64,000 nucleotides of DNA from Heterorhizobium halophytocola (GTDB lineage: Bacteria > Pseudomonadota > Alphaproteobacteria > Rhizobiales > Rhizobiaceae), in contig NZ_JAGGJU010000003.1 in NCBI RefSeq assembly GCF_017873095.1, positions 1-64,000 of the forward strand, in the 5' to 3' direction. The notes beneath the pieces were generated by a model that was not told where the DNA came from, ran no database searches, and was given only the letters and a program-made list of their open reading frames with translations. Each line of letters opens with the position of its first letter. Position 1 is the stretch's first letter. Below, in pieces: positions 16,348-24,742 of this stretch. Position numbers and translations under genes: made by a program.

Positions 16348-19296
16348 ATGGGCCAGATCAAAGACCTCGGCCGCTGGGCTTGGCGGAAATACGCGCAGAA
16401 TGGCAATTCGGCGTCGGGCTTCAATCAGACGAAGCATGAGGACATCTTTGCCTTCGTCGACGCGACGGAGGCCGCTCTGAGCTCCGCCGTCAATGGATTG
16501 ATGGTCGGCAATGCCGCCGTTTTCGCGACCCGATCCGCATTGTTCGGCGACCTCGCGCATCCCTCGCAGACGCTCGGCGTCGTCTACAATGACGGAAACG
16601 CGGCCTATAACGGCGTCTATGTCAAAAGTGGATCGTCGGGCTCCGGATCCTGGTCCTTGACGGGGCTGGTGCTGCCCTCGGCCTTCTCTGCCGCGCTCGC
16701 CGATGTCGAGACCAAGACAGTACCGCTCTGGGGTCACATGACCAATATCGCCTCCGCCGCCTCGACCGATCTCGCCAGCGTGTCGAGTGACGCCGTGTCG
16801 GTGACCGGCGGCACCACCATTACCTCGTTCGGCATTGCTAACGACGGCGTGGAAAAGCTGGTGCGCTTCAACCAGGCGCTGACCCTGACCTACAACGCGA
16901 CATCGATGATCCTACCGGGAGGCGCAAACATGGCGGTGGCCGCCGGCGACATCGGCATATTCCGATCAATCGGATCTGGTAACTGGCGCTGCATTTCCTT
17001 CCTTCGCAACAGCGGCAAGGCGCTCGCCGCGCCGGCCCGCTCGGAGATCGCCGAGCTTGCGACCGTCTGGACCTATGGCAGCAATATCGCCTCCGCTGCG
17101 ACCATGGATCTTGCTGCCGCCGAGTTCTTCAACGTTACCGGGACGGCGGTGGTCGCGTCGCTGGGACCGGCGCCTCTCGGAACGCGCCGCACCCTTTACT
17201 TTACCAGTGTCGGCCTGACGCTGACCCACAATGCGACGTCGCTGCTGCTGCCGGGTGGCGCGAATATCGTCACGACATCGGGGGATGTCGCCGAGTTCGT
17301 GTGCGTCAATGCCGCCGGCAACTGGCGCTGCGTCTCCTATCAGAGATCCTCCGGCAAACCCCTTGTGCTTCCCAATGCGGCCGACGTAGGTCTTGGCAAT
17401 ATTGACAATACCGCTGATGCGGAGAAGCCGGTCTCGACCGCGCAGGCGGCGGCGATCGGGACAGCCAGCGCCGGTGCTGCCGCCGACATTAGTCTTTCAA
17501 GCGGCCAGGCGCTCGTGCCGATCGATGCCATCATCGGCATTCTGACCCGTGCCGGCATTGACGTCTCGGATTCGGATAAGGCGGCTCTGCTAGCGGCTCC
17601 GCCGGTCCTGGCGCTCGACTTTGCCAATGGCGCCTCGCTGGCGGTAGCCCGGGCGGACACGGGCACGCTGACAGGCAAGAACCGGCGGCTGAAGCCGGGC
17701 GTGATTGGGATCGGCCGCAGCACCTGCGATCCGCTGACCGGCGAACTGGTCGGCCTCCTGCTGGAGAACAACAGGGGCAATCTGTGGAGCTATTCCGACG
17801 ATGTCAGCGCCGGCCAGTGGTCGAAGGGAAACTGCGCGGTTGAGCAGGGCACGGCAGAGGTTGTTGATCCGTCCGGCGGCCACGAGGCGGCCAAGTGGAC
17901 CGAGAACATCGCGACCGGCAATCACCAGATCTTTCGTTCAGCGCCCGCCTTTGCGGCCCTGGAGGCGGACACGGTCTTTACCGAATGGCGGATCTACAAG
18001 GCGGGTACGCGCAGCCGCGTCATGCTTACGGCTGCCGGCAAGCAGGCGGTGTTCGACCTGACGACCGGCAATGTGCACGGCATCTACACCACGACCTCGG
18101 CCTATTGCCGCAAACTCCGCGACGGGTGGGTGCTCTGTGCGATGATTTTCCCCGTTCCGGCCGGCAGCACCACGTACACGATCTATGAGCGCATGGTGAC
18201 CACGGCGCAGGTCACGAGCTATGCCGGCGATGGCGCAAGTTACCTCTATCGATACCACGCCGACGGCGGTCAACGCGGTTATGTCCAGCAACTGGTGAAG
18301 ACCGGGTCTGCGGCGGCGGCACTGGCGGACGAACAGGCGGCGATCGATGTCGGCGGTTGGTTGCGGAAGGGAGCGGCGAGCCTGGTGGTCACCGCCCGGG
18401 CGCCGCTCGGCACGGACTGCACCGTTCTGCAACTCGACGACGGCACCGAGAGCAACCGCATCCGCCTCTACCGCATGGTGGACAGCACATGCCGCCTGCT
18501 GGTGACGGCAGGGGGCGTGCAGATCGCCAATCTCGATCTCGGCGCCTGGGCGGATGATACCGATCGAAGTCTGGCGCTGAGCTTCAGAACCGGAGGACTG
18601 GCCTGGGCGGTCAACGGCAAGGCTGTGGTAACGGCGGCCCTGTCCGGGTTTCCGGCCGGAATCGAGACGCTGCGGCTCGGTCGCAACAGCGCCTCCGGTT
18701 CCGGCGCTGTCATCATCCGCACTATCGAGGGGCATGCGCGCGGACTGTCCGACGGCGAACTGGTCGCCCGTGCAACGAGGCGGCCGGACGGGCGCATTGC
18801 CGCCTATGGCGACAGCATCACGGCCGGCAATGCGACGGGGGTGACGGACGGCTATGACTATCCGGCTATCCTGGAGCGGTTGCTGCAGCGGCCGGTGTTC
18901 AACGGGGGGGTGGGCGGCGAGACGTCGGCCCAGATCAAGACGCGGCTGCTGGCGGATGATGATCGCAAGAACTGGGTGTTCGTCATCGGTGCCGGGCGTA
19001 ACGACGGCAATGCCCAGGCGGCGATCCTCGCCAACATCGCCGCCATGGTGGCAGACCTGCCTTATGGCGGTCGCTACCTAATTCTGTCGGTGCCCTATGC
19101 AGCCGACGCCAGTCAGGCGGAGATCGACTATGTCGGGGCGATCAATGCCGCCCTGGCATCTGCCTATGGCAACCGCTTCGTTGCCATCGACTGGTCGACG
19201 GTGACGCGCGTCAGCGATCATCTGCATCCCGACGATGCAGGCAATGCTGTGATTGCGGCGGCGCTGGCCTCGAAGGTGGGCCTGTTTGGCTTCTGA
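16348..19296 (+). CDS. Tail fibre/tailspike with C-terminal SGNH esterase domain
   Basis: The ATG at 16348 is preferred over an earlier in-frame ATG inside the previous gene; it gives 982 residues. The N-terminus looks like a tail-docking segment. Two tandem copies of a beta-rich module of about 100 residues follow (about 131-342), each with a LTLTYNATSMILPGG-type strand. The middle (about 430-700) is a lectin-like beta-sandwich region. The end (about 810-982) is an SGNH/GDSL hydrolase: block I is AYGDSITAGN, a GRNDGN block III-like motif follows, and HPDDAGN carries the Asp/His pair. Such domains deacetylate or de-esterify surface polysaccharide, so the host receptor may be an acetylated exopolysaccharide or O-antigen. 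Confidence 0.87.
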   Translation: MGQIKDLGRWAWRKYAQNGNSASGFNQTKHEDIFAFVDATEAALSSAVNGLMVGNAAVFATRSALFGDLAHPSQTLGVVYNDGNAAYNGVYVKSGSSGSGSWSLTGLVLPSAFSAALADVETKTVPLWGHMTNIASAASTDLASVSSDAVSVTGGTTITSFGIANDGVEKLVRFNQALTLTYNATSMILPGGANMAVAAGDIGIFRSIGSGNWRCISFLRNSGKALAAPARSEIAELATVWTYGSNIASAATMDLAAAEFFNVTGTAVVASLGPAPLGTRRTLYFTSVGLTLTHNATSLLLPGGANIVTTSGDVAEFVCVNAAGNWRCVSYQRSSGKPLVLPNAADVGLGNIDNTADAEKPVSTAQAAAIGTASAGAAADISLSSGQALVPIDAIIGILTRAGIDVSDSDKAALLAAPPVLALDFANGASLAVARADTGTLTGKNRRLKPGVIGIGRSTCDPLTGELVGLLLENNRGNLWSYSDDVSAGQWSKGNCAVEQGTAEVVDPSGGHEAAKWTENIATGNHQIFRSAPAFAALEADTVFTEWRIYKAGTRSRVMLTAAGKQAVFDLTTGNVHGIYTTTSAYCRKLRDGWVLCAMIFPVPAGSTTYTIYERMVTTAQVTSYAGDGASYLYRYHADGGQRGYVQQLVKTGSAAAALADEQAAIDVGGWLRKGAASLVVTARAPLGTDCTVLQLDDGTESNRIRLYRMVDSTCRLLVTAGGVQIANLDLGAWADDTDRSLALSFRTGGLAWAVNGKAVVTAALSGFPAGIETLRLGRNSASGSGAVIIRTIEGHARGLSDGELVARATRRPDGRIAAYGDSITAGNATGVTDGYDYPAILERLLQRPVFNGGVGGETSAQIKTRLLADDDRKNWVFVIGAGRNDGNAQAAILANIAAMVADLPYGGRYLILSVPYAADASQAEIDYVGAINAALASAYGNRFVAIDWSTVTRVSDHLHPDDAGNAVIAAALASKVGLFGF
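16738..17373 (+). repeat. Tandem duplication inside the tail fibre gene
   Basis: Two imperfect copies of a module of about 300-330 bases lie head to tail. Each encodes an NIASAAS/T start, a LT(Y/H)NATS strand, a LPGGAN turn and a GNWRC(I/V)S end. The copies have diverged at both base and residue level, so the duplication is old. Confidence 0.75.
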
Positions 19297-19340
19297 CCAA
19301 TCGGGCGCTCCGGAAATTCCAGAGACCAGAGGACAATTCC

Positions 19341-20174
19341 ATGCTGATCGCCCATTGGCGGCAGGTGCAGATCCGCGCCTGGTCCGGGCGATCGGCCGTT
19401 CCCTCACAACAGAAAAGGATGATGATGATGATCGTCGATAACTGGCGGCGTGTAGTCGCGCTCTCTATCAGCTTCTGGATGCAGGTGGCCGGCCTTGTCG
19501 TGCTGATCTGGCCGGAGGCAAAATTCGTGCTGACGGGGGTAGATTCCGATCCCGTCTTTTTCTGGTGGGTGGGCGTGCTGCTGCTTGTCGTCGGCATTAC
19601 CGGCCGCCTCTACGAGCAAAAGCTGTCCAAGTGGCGGGAATGGTTGCGCATCTGCGCGATCGTCGCGCTTGTCTTCGTACTTGCCTGGCTTTTCACCTCC
19701 GCTGCCCATGCCGCCCCCCCGACGGAGGCTGAGACGCTGGACATTGCGGTGCCCTTCATCGCTCAGGAGGAGGGAGAGGTGCTGGTTGCCTATCTCGACA
19801 TTGTCGGCGTGCCGACGATCTGCTCGGGCTCGACGCGTGGCGTGAAGCTGGGAATGAAGAAGACCCGAGCAGAATGCCGGGCGCTGCTGCGGTCAGAGGT
19901 CGCGGAATTTCGCAACAAGCTGCACGGCTACTTCACGCCCGCAACTCTGAATTACCGTCTCACCCCGTCGCGTGACACCGCCTATACCTCGACGGCGTTC
20001 AACTGCGGGATCGAGGCGATCGGCAAAAGCACTGCGACCAAGCGTCTGAACGCCGGCGACATTGCCGGCGGGTGCGAGGCGCTGAGCTGGTGGAACAAGG
20101 CGGGCGGCCGTGTGATCCGCGGGCTTGCCGCCCGGCGCGAGCGGGAACGAGCCCTCTGCCTGAAGGGTCTCTGA
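19341..20174 (+). CDS. Holin-like membrane domain fused to GH24 endolysin
   Basis: The 277-residue product joins two lysis functions. Residues about 36-121 hold three predicted membrane segments, the third ending in a signal-peptidase-like site AHA|A near 124. Residues 130-277 are a T4/R21-type lysozyme: E144, D153 and T159 have the same spacing (9 and 6) as T4 lysozyme E11, D20 and T26. In many phages the holin and the secreted lysozyme are separate genes. The ATG at 19341 follows AGAGGA. A run of four ATG codons at 19419 with AAAGGA just upstream is a strong alternative start, giving 248-251 residues and possibly dual products. The stop overlaps the next start. Confidence 0.85.
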   Translation: MLIAHWRQVQIRAWSGRSAVPSQQKRMMMMIVDNWRRVVALSISFWMQVAGLVVLIWPEAKFVLTGVDSDPVFFWWVGVLLLVVGITGRLYEQKLSKWREWLRICAIVALVFVLAWLFTSAAHAAPPTEAETLDIAVPFIAQEEGEVLVAYLDIVGVPTICSGSTRGVKLGMKKTRAECRALLRSEVAEFRNKLHGYFTPATLNYRLTPSRDTAYTSTAFNCGIEAIGKSTATKRLNAGDIAGGCEALSWWNKAGGRVIRGLAARRERERALCLKGL

Positions 20175-20575
20175 TGTTCTCGAACCTCTCCAACATCATC
20201 AAGATCCCGGCCGCCCTGCTGATCGGCATGACGATCGCGGCTCTGGTGCTGATCCTTCTCTATGAGGGTATCAGCCTGCCGGTGATCGGTCAGGTCATCA
20301 ACGGGCGGGTGGCGAATGCGGTCGACGCCGCGACCTCGACGATGGCCACGCAGGCCGAGCTCGATGCGGCGAGGGCGGTGATCGAGCGTGAGCGAGCGCT
20401 GCGGAACGCGGCGACCAGCGCGGCGACGGAAGCCAGGAGGCGAGCCGAGGCGGCGGCGCAGCTTGCCGGCGATCGGCAGATCGAGATCGAGCGGCTGGCC
20501 GGCGAGGCGAGGGCGGCCGGCAATCTTTCCACGCCATCGGAGGAGGACCTGAAATGGTACGGCTCGCATCCTTGA
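20174..20575 (+). CDS. Inner-membrane spanin-like protein (Rz-like)
   Basis: The ATG at 20174 overlaps the endolysin stop and gives 133 residues. One membrane helix near the N-terminus (PAALLIGMTIAALVLILLYEG, about residues 11-31, given in part) precedes an Ala/Arg/Glu-rich coiled coil (about 55-120). This is the layout of i-spanins, which fuse inner and outer membranes in the last step of lysis. No sequence signature is decisive, so the call rests on topology and on position after the endolysin. Confidence 0.68.
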   Translation: MFSNLSNIIKIPAALLIGMTIAALVLILLYEGISLPVIGQVINGRVANAVDAATSTMATQAELDAARAVIERERALRNAATSAATEARRRAEAAAQLAGDRQIEIERLAGEARAAGNLSTPSEEDLKWYGSHP

Positions 20576-20868
20576 TTCTCGTGCCGGCGGTGTTGCTCGC
20601 GATCGGCGCCAGCGGCAGAGCCTGCCAGACGACGCAGGACCGTCTCTCCAGCGCAAAAGTGACCGAGGCCGTCGCCAAGGTGAGGATAGAACTTCCAGAG
20701 CTTCCCGAGGCCTGTGTGGCGGAAATGGAGCGGGCCTATCCTAAAGCTGGTGAGCCGTGGGTGATCTTGCAGAAGCGGTGGGAGATCCTGGCCGCAAACC
20801 GCGATCAGATGTCGGCGGACTGCAAGACCTGGTGGGACGATTATCGCAATCGGCTTGCTGCTGAATAG
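20554..20868 (+). CDS. Outer-membrane spanin-like or secreted lysis protein (Rz1-like)
   Basis: The gene starts in another frame within the last 22 bases of the Rz-like gene, the usual overlap for a spanin pair. The 104-residue product has a hydrophobic signal-like N-terminus ending in a Cys (C24), but the residues before it (GRAC) are a poor lipobox. The mature part contains four more Cys/Trp-rich positions and is longer and less Pro-rich than classical Rz1. It could instead be an unrelated secreted phage protein. Confidence 0.55.
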   Translation: MVRLASLILVPAVLLAIGASGRACQTTQDRLSSAKVTEAVAKVRIELPELPEACVAEMERAYPKAGEPWVILQKRWEILAANRDQMSADCKTWWDDYRNRLAAE

Positions 20869-20873
20869 TGACC

Positions 20874-20908
20874 TTCAGGGGCGATCGAAGGGGCAGACCG
20901 CCCCTGAA
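20874..20908 (+). terminator. Inverted repeat after lysis genes, possible terminator
   Basis: A perfect 10-base-pair stem (TTCAGGGGCG with CGCCCCTGAA) with a 15-base loop begins six bases after the last lysis gene. It lacks a downstream T-run, so it may be a weak, factor-dependent or processing hairpin rather than a canonical intrinsic terminator. The rest of the gap up to 21171 (about 260 bases) shows no gene. Confidence 0.45.
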
Positions 20909-21171
20909 AGTCTGGCGGATCGCATCGATCTCGCCCTGCGCTGGTCTAGGGGCATTCACGTGAATGGCGTCTGAACGCCAGATCTAGCGGCAGATCAAAA
21001 AGGGGTGGCCCGCGCATTTGTGTGATGGGAACAACAGGGGGCGCGGGCCGGGGCAACGTGCGTCCACACGTTGACTTGGAGATTACGCCTAGCAGCAGCG
21101 GTGACAACCCTGAAAAGCGATGGGTTCAGCGGGCGCGTGAACGGAAAACTACGACAAGGGCAGTGGGGTAG

Positions 21172-21780
21172 ATGGCATCTGGAGAACTGCAGGACATGAC
21201 AACCTCAAACGGCTTCGATCCCATGGCCCAATACGCTCGTCTGAGCGAGCGGGTAGAAAATCAGGGCAAGGATATCGTCGATCTCCGGTCCAACATGAAC
21301 ACCGGGTTTCAGACGATCAACTCTGCGATTTCGCAGCTCTCCAACGAGCTCCGGAATAATAGCAAGACGCAATGGCCGGTGATCTGGTCGGCCGCCGGCG
21401 TCTGCTCGGCAATGCTGATTGCCGCCGGCACCTTCGTCTACGGCACATTGAGCAACCGGCAGGATCGGATGGATGTCGGGCTCGCCGAGTTCACCAAGGC
21501 GGCAATCACGCGGCAGGAGATGGAATGGCGCCAGGCGCGCGCGGCCGAGGACCGGGCGCGCATGGATTCATCGATCAAGGAAGTGCGAGACGCCCAGGTG
21601 CCGCGCGAGGAGCTCGATCGCGTCTGGCAGAGCTACGATCAGCGCTTTTCCGATCAGCAGCGGCAGGTTGACGACATCAAGCAGGCGCAGGGGAGCGTGT
21701 ATGGGGCGCGGGATGTCTTGCTGGATCTTCGGGATCGGATCGACCGGATAGAGCAGCAGAGGCTCTCACGGGCGGAATAG
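21172..21780 (+). CDS. Single-pass membrane protein with coiled coils, phage-encoded
   Basis: I do not recognise a named family. The 202-residue protein has an N-terminal heptad-like helix (about 20-62), one membrane segment (about 68-90, VIWSAAGVCSAMLIAAGTFVYG), and a long charged C-terminal coiled coil (about 95-200). A second possible start at 21196 has a better-spaced GGAG. Position after the lysis cassette and the coiled-coil/membrane layout could suit a lysis accessory or superinfection-exclusion protein, but that is inference only. Confidence 0.65.
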   Translation: MASGELQDMTTSNGFDPMAQYARLSERVENQGKDIVDLRSNMNTGFQTINSAISQLSNELRNNSKTQWPVIWSAAGVCSAMLIAAGTFVYGTLSNRQDRMDVGLAEFTKAAITRQEMEWRQARAAEDRARMDSSIKEVRDAQVPREELDRVWQSYDQRFSDQQRQVDDIKQAQGSVYGARDVLLDLRDRIDRIEQQRLSRAE

Positions 21781-21973
21781 GTGCTCAAAAAAGGCCCGCG
21801 CTCGCGGAGGGAAGGGGGGCGAACACGGGCTAGGCTGCGCCAAAGACGGCTGTATGGAGGATTGATATGAACCTAGGGCGGGATAATGGCACTTCAAGCT
21901 GATGCCGGCTTGTTATTTGCCGTATCCATCGTCGGTACAAGGTCGAAAACCTGCTCACAAAGGCATTGAAACG

Positions 21974-21987
21974 ACCCGATATCGGGT
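21974..21987. promoter_or_regulatory. 14-base perfect palindrome upstream of a small gene
   Basis: ACCCGATATCGGGT reads the same on both strands and ends 13 bases before the ATG of the following small gene, with TTTTATAT next to it. It could be an operator for a dimeric repressor or a short terminator-like hairpin. It lies where the prophage late operon gives way to accessory genes. Confidence 0.4.
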
Positions 21988-22000
21988 TTTATATCAGCGC

Positions 22001-22201
22001 ATGATTGAGAAGCACGCGAACATGTCGGGGATGCTGGCGCCCGATGACCTGCAAGTCCTGCAGAAGATCTTCGATATTATCTGCGAAAAGCGGCATATTG
22101 CGAAGAATTCTATCGAGGCAAAGCGCGAGGCGAGGATTCTGCTCGATATCTACATGGCCGGCATACGGTCCGAAAGCCAACTGCTGGGCATGCTCGTGTA
22201 A
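22001..22201 (+). CDS. Small conserved rhizobial-type protein
   Basis: The ATG at 22001 is favoured over an upstream start because similarity to a family I recall begins near M8/M11. The 66-residue product has the helical pattern MLAPDDLQVLQKIFDIICEK, then a second helix ending LLDIYMAGI. Small proteins with this layout are common in Rhizobiaceae genomes, with unknown function. It is on the opposite strand to the cassette that follows and separate from the phage late operon. Confidence 0.6.
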   Translation: MIEKHANMSGMLAPDDLQVLQKIFDIICEKRHIAKNSIEAKREARILLDIYMAGIRSESQLLGMLV

Positions 22202-22304
22202 GGCAGTTTCCGAATTTCGTCTCGTGATCACTCCCGGTCGTGACTACAATTGCGTTTACCGCGGCTGATTGGTTGTCTGAATGACATTACGCACCTTATC
22301 GTAA

Positions 22305-22835
22305 TCATGTCCGCTGGTCGACAGGAAGCGTCCAGACATTGCCCTGCGTAAGATGTAGAAATAGAAGGTCTCGTATTTCCACATAGACCGGGGTGTCTTT
22401 GGCGAGATCGTCCGGTCCTATATTGCGGCAAATCGCTAATGAGGCGTGATCTGGGTCCTTTCCTCCTTCGGCATCGATTATGCAGTCATCGTACGCATGG
22501 AGAGCCTGCGCCGCAGGGCTACTTGGTGCCCTTATCTCTCTAAGCGTTTCTGCTGTACATGAGAAAATATCCCAGAGAGAATTGCGAGGCGGTGCATTGT
22601 CGCTGAGAATTTCGCGAATTTTTTCTAAATTATCCCTAGTCTCAGGCATGCGCCAAACTGACAGGCATCCCGCCAGGAGATCCCTGTCATTGATAAATTT
22701 AGGTTTCACCCCGGCACTGTTGTAGTGAGACGATTTCCCGAACGCGCCTCGGCATAGCAGTTCCTCTCCCGCGATTGGTCCTGGAGAAGCTTCGTCCTGC
22801 TGAACGCTCTCATCGGGGCAAGTCGAGCAAGGCAT
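22305..22835 (-). CDS. Third gene of TIGR04255-linked cassette, unknown function
   Basis: This 176-residue protein is not recognised as a characterised family. It starts with a CSTC Cys pair. It then has a conserved-looking block, LLCRGAFGKSSHYN then GVKPKFINDRDLL and LSVWR (about 27-62), followed by a helical region and a C-terminal hydrophobic strand. The start codon overlaps the stop of the preceding gene by one base (TAATG), so the two are translationally coupled. The AT-rich composition differs from the flanking chromosome. Its context suggests a helper in the same accessory module. Confidence 0.7.
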   Translation of the reverse strand: MPCSTCPDESVQQDEASPGPIAGEELLCRGAFGKSSHYNSAGVKPKFINDRDLLAGCLSVWRMPETRDNLEKIREILSDNAPPRNSLWDIFSCTAETLREIRAPSSPAAQALHAYDDCIIDAEGGKDPDHASLAICRNIGPDDLAKDTPVYVEIRDLLFLHLTQGNVWTLPVDQRT

Positions 22836-23506
22836 TATGATTGTATAAGTCTCGCTACCGAAATTTCTGCAAACTTGTTGTTAAGCCGGCCATACTCGCT
22901 CACCGCCATTTTCCAGGCAGAGAGGGCGGACGTTGATGCAAAACCGGTAACATATCCTTTTCCGAGAAAAGTTAGCGTAAAAGACCCTGTCCCCGCCTTA
23001 TCTAGCCAACGCAAGACAACGGATCCATCGTCGGGGTCAACTTCTGCTTCCGGTTGCGAGACATTAGAAGGAAGACAGGACGCAACATGGAGGATGTCCT
23101 GAATTACCGCATCTGGTGGAGGGACAGTGTCGGGCCCTGCCCAACCCACCTGCAGTCGAGCAAGCTCTTTCGTTAAGTTTTGTGCCATCGGCGGATGTAC
23201 GGTTGCGTCATCAACCCGATTTCTCGCTGCGGCGCTCGCTGAAGATCTTTTGATCTGTGGTACGGCAGCTGTGCCATGATCAACATAGGCCTGGTTCAGA
23301 TAAACCACATTTCCATATGCTCGATGGGCACGAACCGCTCGCTTTTGAAGATTTGTATGTGAAGATAGCTTTTCCATCGCTTCGAAATCGGACAGATCAC
23401 TGTCATCCTCATCAAAGAGATCCAAATCAGCGGCGAGATATTCACTTGCCCACAAGGTTTCACCGTAGGCACTAAGTCTTTGATTGGTGATGTCAAAAGT
23501 GCTCAT
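22835..23506 (-). CDS. Second gene of TIGR04255-linked cassette, unknown function
   Basis: The 223-residue protein has an acidic N-terminal third (DLDLFDEDDSDLSDFE, about 28-43) and a basic linker. Its C-terminal domain contains LQVGWAGPDTVPPPDAVIQD and then a beta-rich DDGSVVLRWLDKAG stretch. The W-x-G and P-P-P block is a motif I recall from small proteins that neighbour TIGR04255 genes. Its start lies inside the upstream gene (14-base overlap), and its stop touches the next start. No membrane segment or catalytic motif is evident. Confidence 0.7.
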   Translation of the reverse strand: MSTFDITNQRLSAYGETLWASEYLAADLDLFDEDDSDLSDFEAMEKLSSHTNLQKRAVRAHRAYGNVVYLNQAYVDHGTAAVPQIKRSSASAAARNRVDDATVHPPMAQNLTKELARLQVGWAGPDTVPPPDAVIQDILHVASCLPSNVSQPEAEVDPDDGSVVLRWLDKAGTGSFTLTFLGKGYVTGFASTSALSAWKMAVSEYGRLNNKFAEISVARLIQS

Positions 23507-24305
23507 GGTCGCTGCTAAGCCCTATCCTTTGCCCCATTTTTTTAGTTATTAACTCGCTCATTATGTTCTTGTTCACATCATGCAAATTATTGAACATTAC
23601 GTCGAGCTGTGCAAGATTACTATCGATTAGTTCTTGAACCTTTAAGTCGGTACCCGTGTTTCTGAGCTGGTAATGGGTTACTTTGATATAGGTCTCACTC
23701 TCTCTCGGAACAACGTCGGCGTTCAGATTGTGAAGCGTGCGGGAGCGCTCGGCGAAGTCACCCATCCAACCTATGTGTGAATGCCAGCTGCGACCGGCTT
23801 TGAACGCCCACTCGGGCACGAATCGGCATCGATTCATTAGTTGGTCGAGAGCGTAGTCCGGATCTTGAGTGATAAACGTATCTCTTACCGCCAGCTCCAC
23901 TGAGCTTATAAGCAAATTGTCTTTAAGCGCGCTAATCGCAGACAGAGCGTTTTGTAGAATTCGGAGCACCGAATTCCAAACTCGCTGCCATCGGGAATAT
24001 AAGAAGCATTCAATTTCGATCTTATTGCCGCCGACGGTCATTGACCAAGTCGGGTTTCCGTCAGGCTTCATGAACGAAAAGACCAAGCCGGGAAGTTTGA
24101 CTTCTCGGCCACCAACGTCAATCTCGACTTCCAATGGTGTTCTCGCCGGCAAGGAATCGCGCCATTTTTCATGCGACTGATCAATAGCGACGATTGCATT
24201 GGGGCTAAGCGCGGTGGTGAACATCACCGAAAACTTAATACTCTCAATGGCGTGATCATCGTTGATAGGGCGGAAAACCAAAGTTTCGTCCACGCATCTC
24301 TCCAA
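23493..24305 (-). CDS. TIGR04255-family-like protein
   Basis: The 270-residue protein has the overall pattern of the sporadically distributed TIGR04255 family. An N-terminal beta segment comes first. A central FLYSRWQRVWNSVLRILQNAL helix region (about 102-122, given in part) follows, then a VELAVRDTFI strand (about 136-145). The end is LDVMFNNLHDVNKNIMSELI followed by a short GQRIGL tail. The function of the family is unknown, and it is often carried in variable genome regions. Here it is the first gene of a three-gene overlapping operon in AT-richer DNA at the end of the prophage. Confidence 0.62.
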   Translation of the reverse strand: MERCVDETLVFRPINDDHAIESIKFSVMFTTALSPNAIVAIDQSHEKWRDSLPARTPLEVEIDVGGREVKLPGLVFSFMKPDGNPTWSMTVGGNKIEIECFLYSRWQRVWNSVLRILQNALSAISALKDNLLISSVELAVRDTFITQDPDYALDQLMNRCRFVPEWAFKAGRSWHSHIGWMGDFAERSRTLHNLNADVVPRESETYIKVTHYQLRNTGTDLKVQELIDSNLAQLDVMFNNLHDVNKNIMSELITKKMGQRIGLSSDHEHF

Positions 24306-24335
24306 TTTCGCGACTCGTGGGCCGGCGAGCAGTTT

Positions 24336-24722
24336 TCATGTAGTGGACCAAAAACACCAATCTGCTGAAAACTGCAATCGCTCGCCGCAAATAACGTTGC
24401 CAGCCGCCTCTATTGGGCGAGCTGCTGAATTCTTGAACCAAGTGTCGCCGCTCATTTGGCTGGAGTTGTCGGGGTGTTTACCGCAGTTGGTTGGTAGTCT
24501 CATCACATTGTTGCTGGGATTGCCGCAGGCAGAGCATACCATTTTGCCGTCGATAGTGCGCAGGTCGTTTTCCATCCCAAATCGCCTTTGAAGCCCCCAC
24601 CGATTTAGCAGTGCCCGCCTACTAATTGGTTCGGGCTTACCAGTCGGCCAGAGCATCCCTGGCTCAAAAAACATTCTTGCAAAGCGCGAACGGATAGGGA
24701 ACAAAGGGCGGGTTTTTCTCAC
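24336..24722 (-). CDS. Doubtful ORF with one zinc-ribbon-like Cys pair
   Basis: The frame encodes 128 residues upstream of, and in the same direction as, the TIGR04255-like gene. A VCSACGN pair follows a helical LLNRWGLQRRFGM segment, as in the zinc ribbons of small rhizobial proteins, but the second half is low-quality sequence and no partner Cys pair is obvious. It may be a decayed gene or a chance frame. Confidence 0.3.
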   Translation of the reverse strand: MRKTRPLFPIRSRFARMFFEPGMLWPTGKPEPISRRALLNRWGLQRRFGMENDLRTIDGKMVCSACGNPSNNVMRLPTNCGKHPDNSSQMSGDTWFKNSAARPIEAAGNVICGERLQFSADWCFWSTT

Positions 24723-24742
24723 CGTTATCCAAAGAGTGTGCC

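Noticed and set aside
240..21780. Gene transfer agent rather than prophage
   Set aside because: Several tail genes look GTA-like, but HNH nuclease, ClpP-like protease, tail fibre with esterase and full lysis set favour a siphoprophage.
21867..21902. 11-codon frame with GGAGG upstream
   Set aside because: Too short and without any conserved feature; probably chance.
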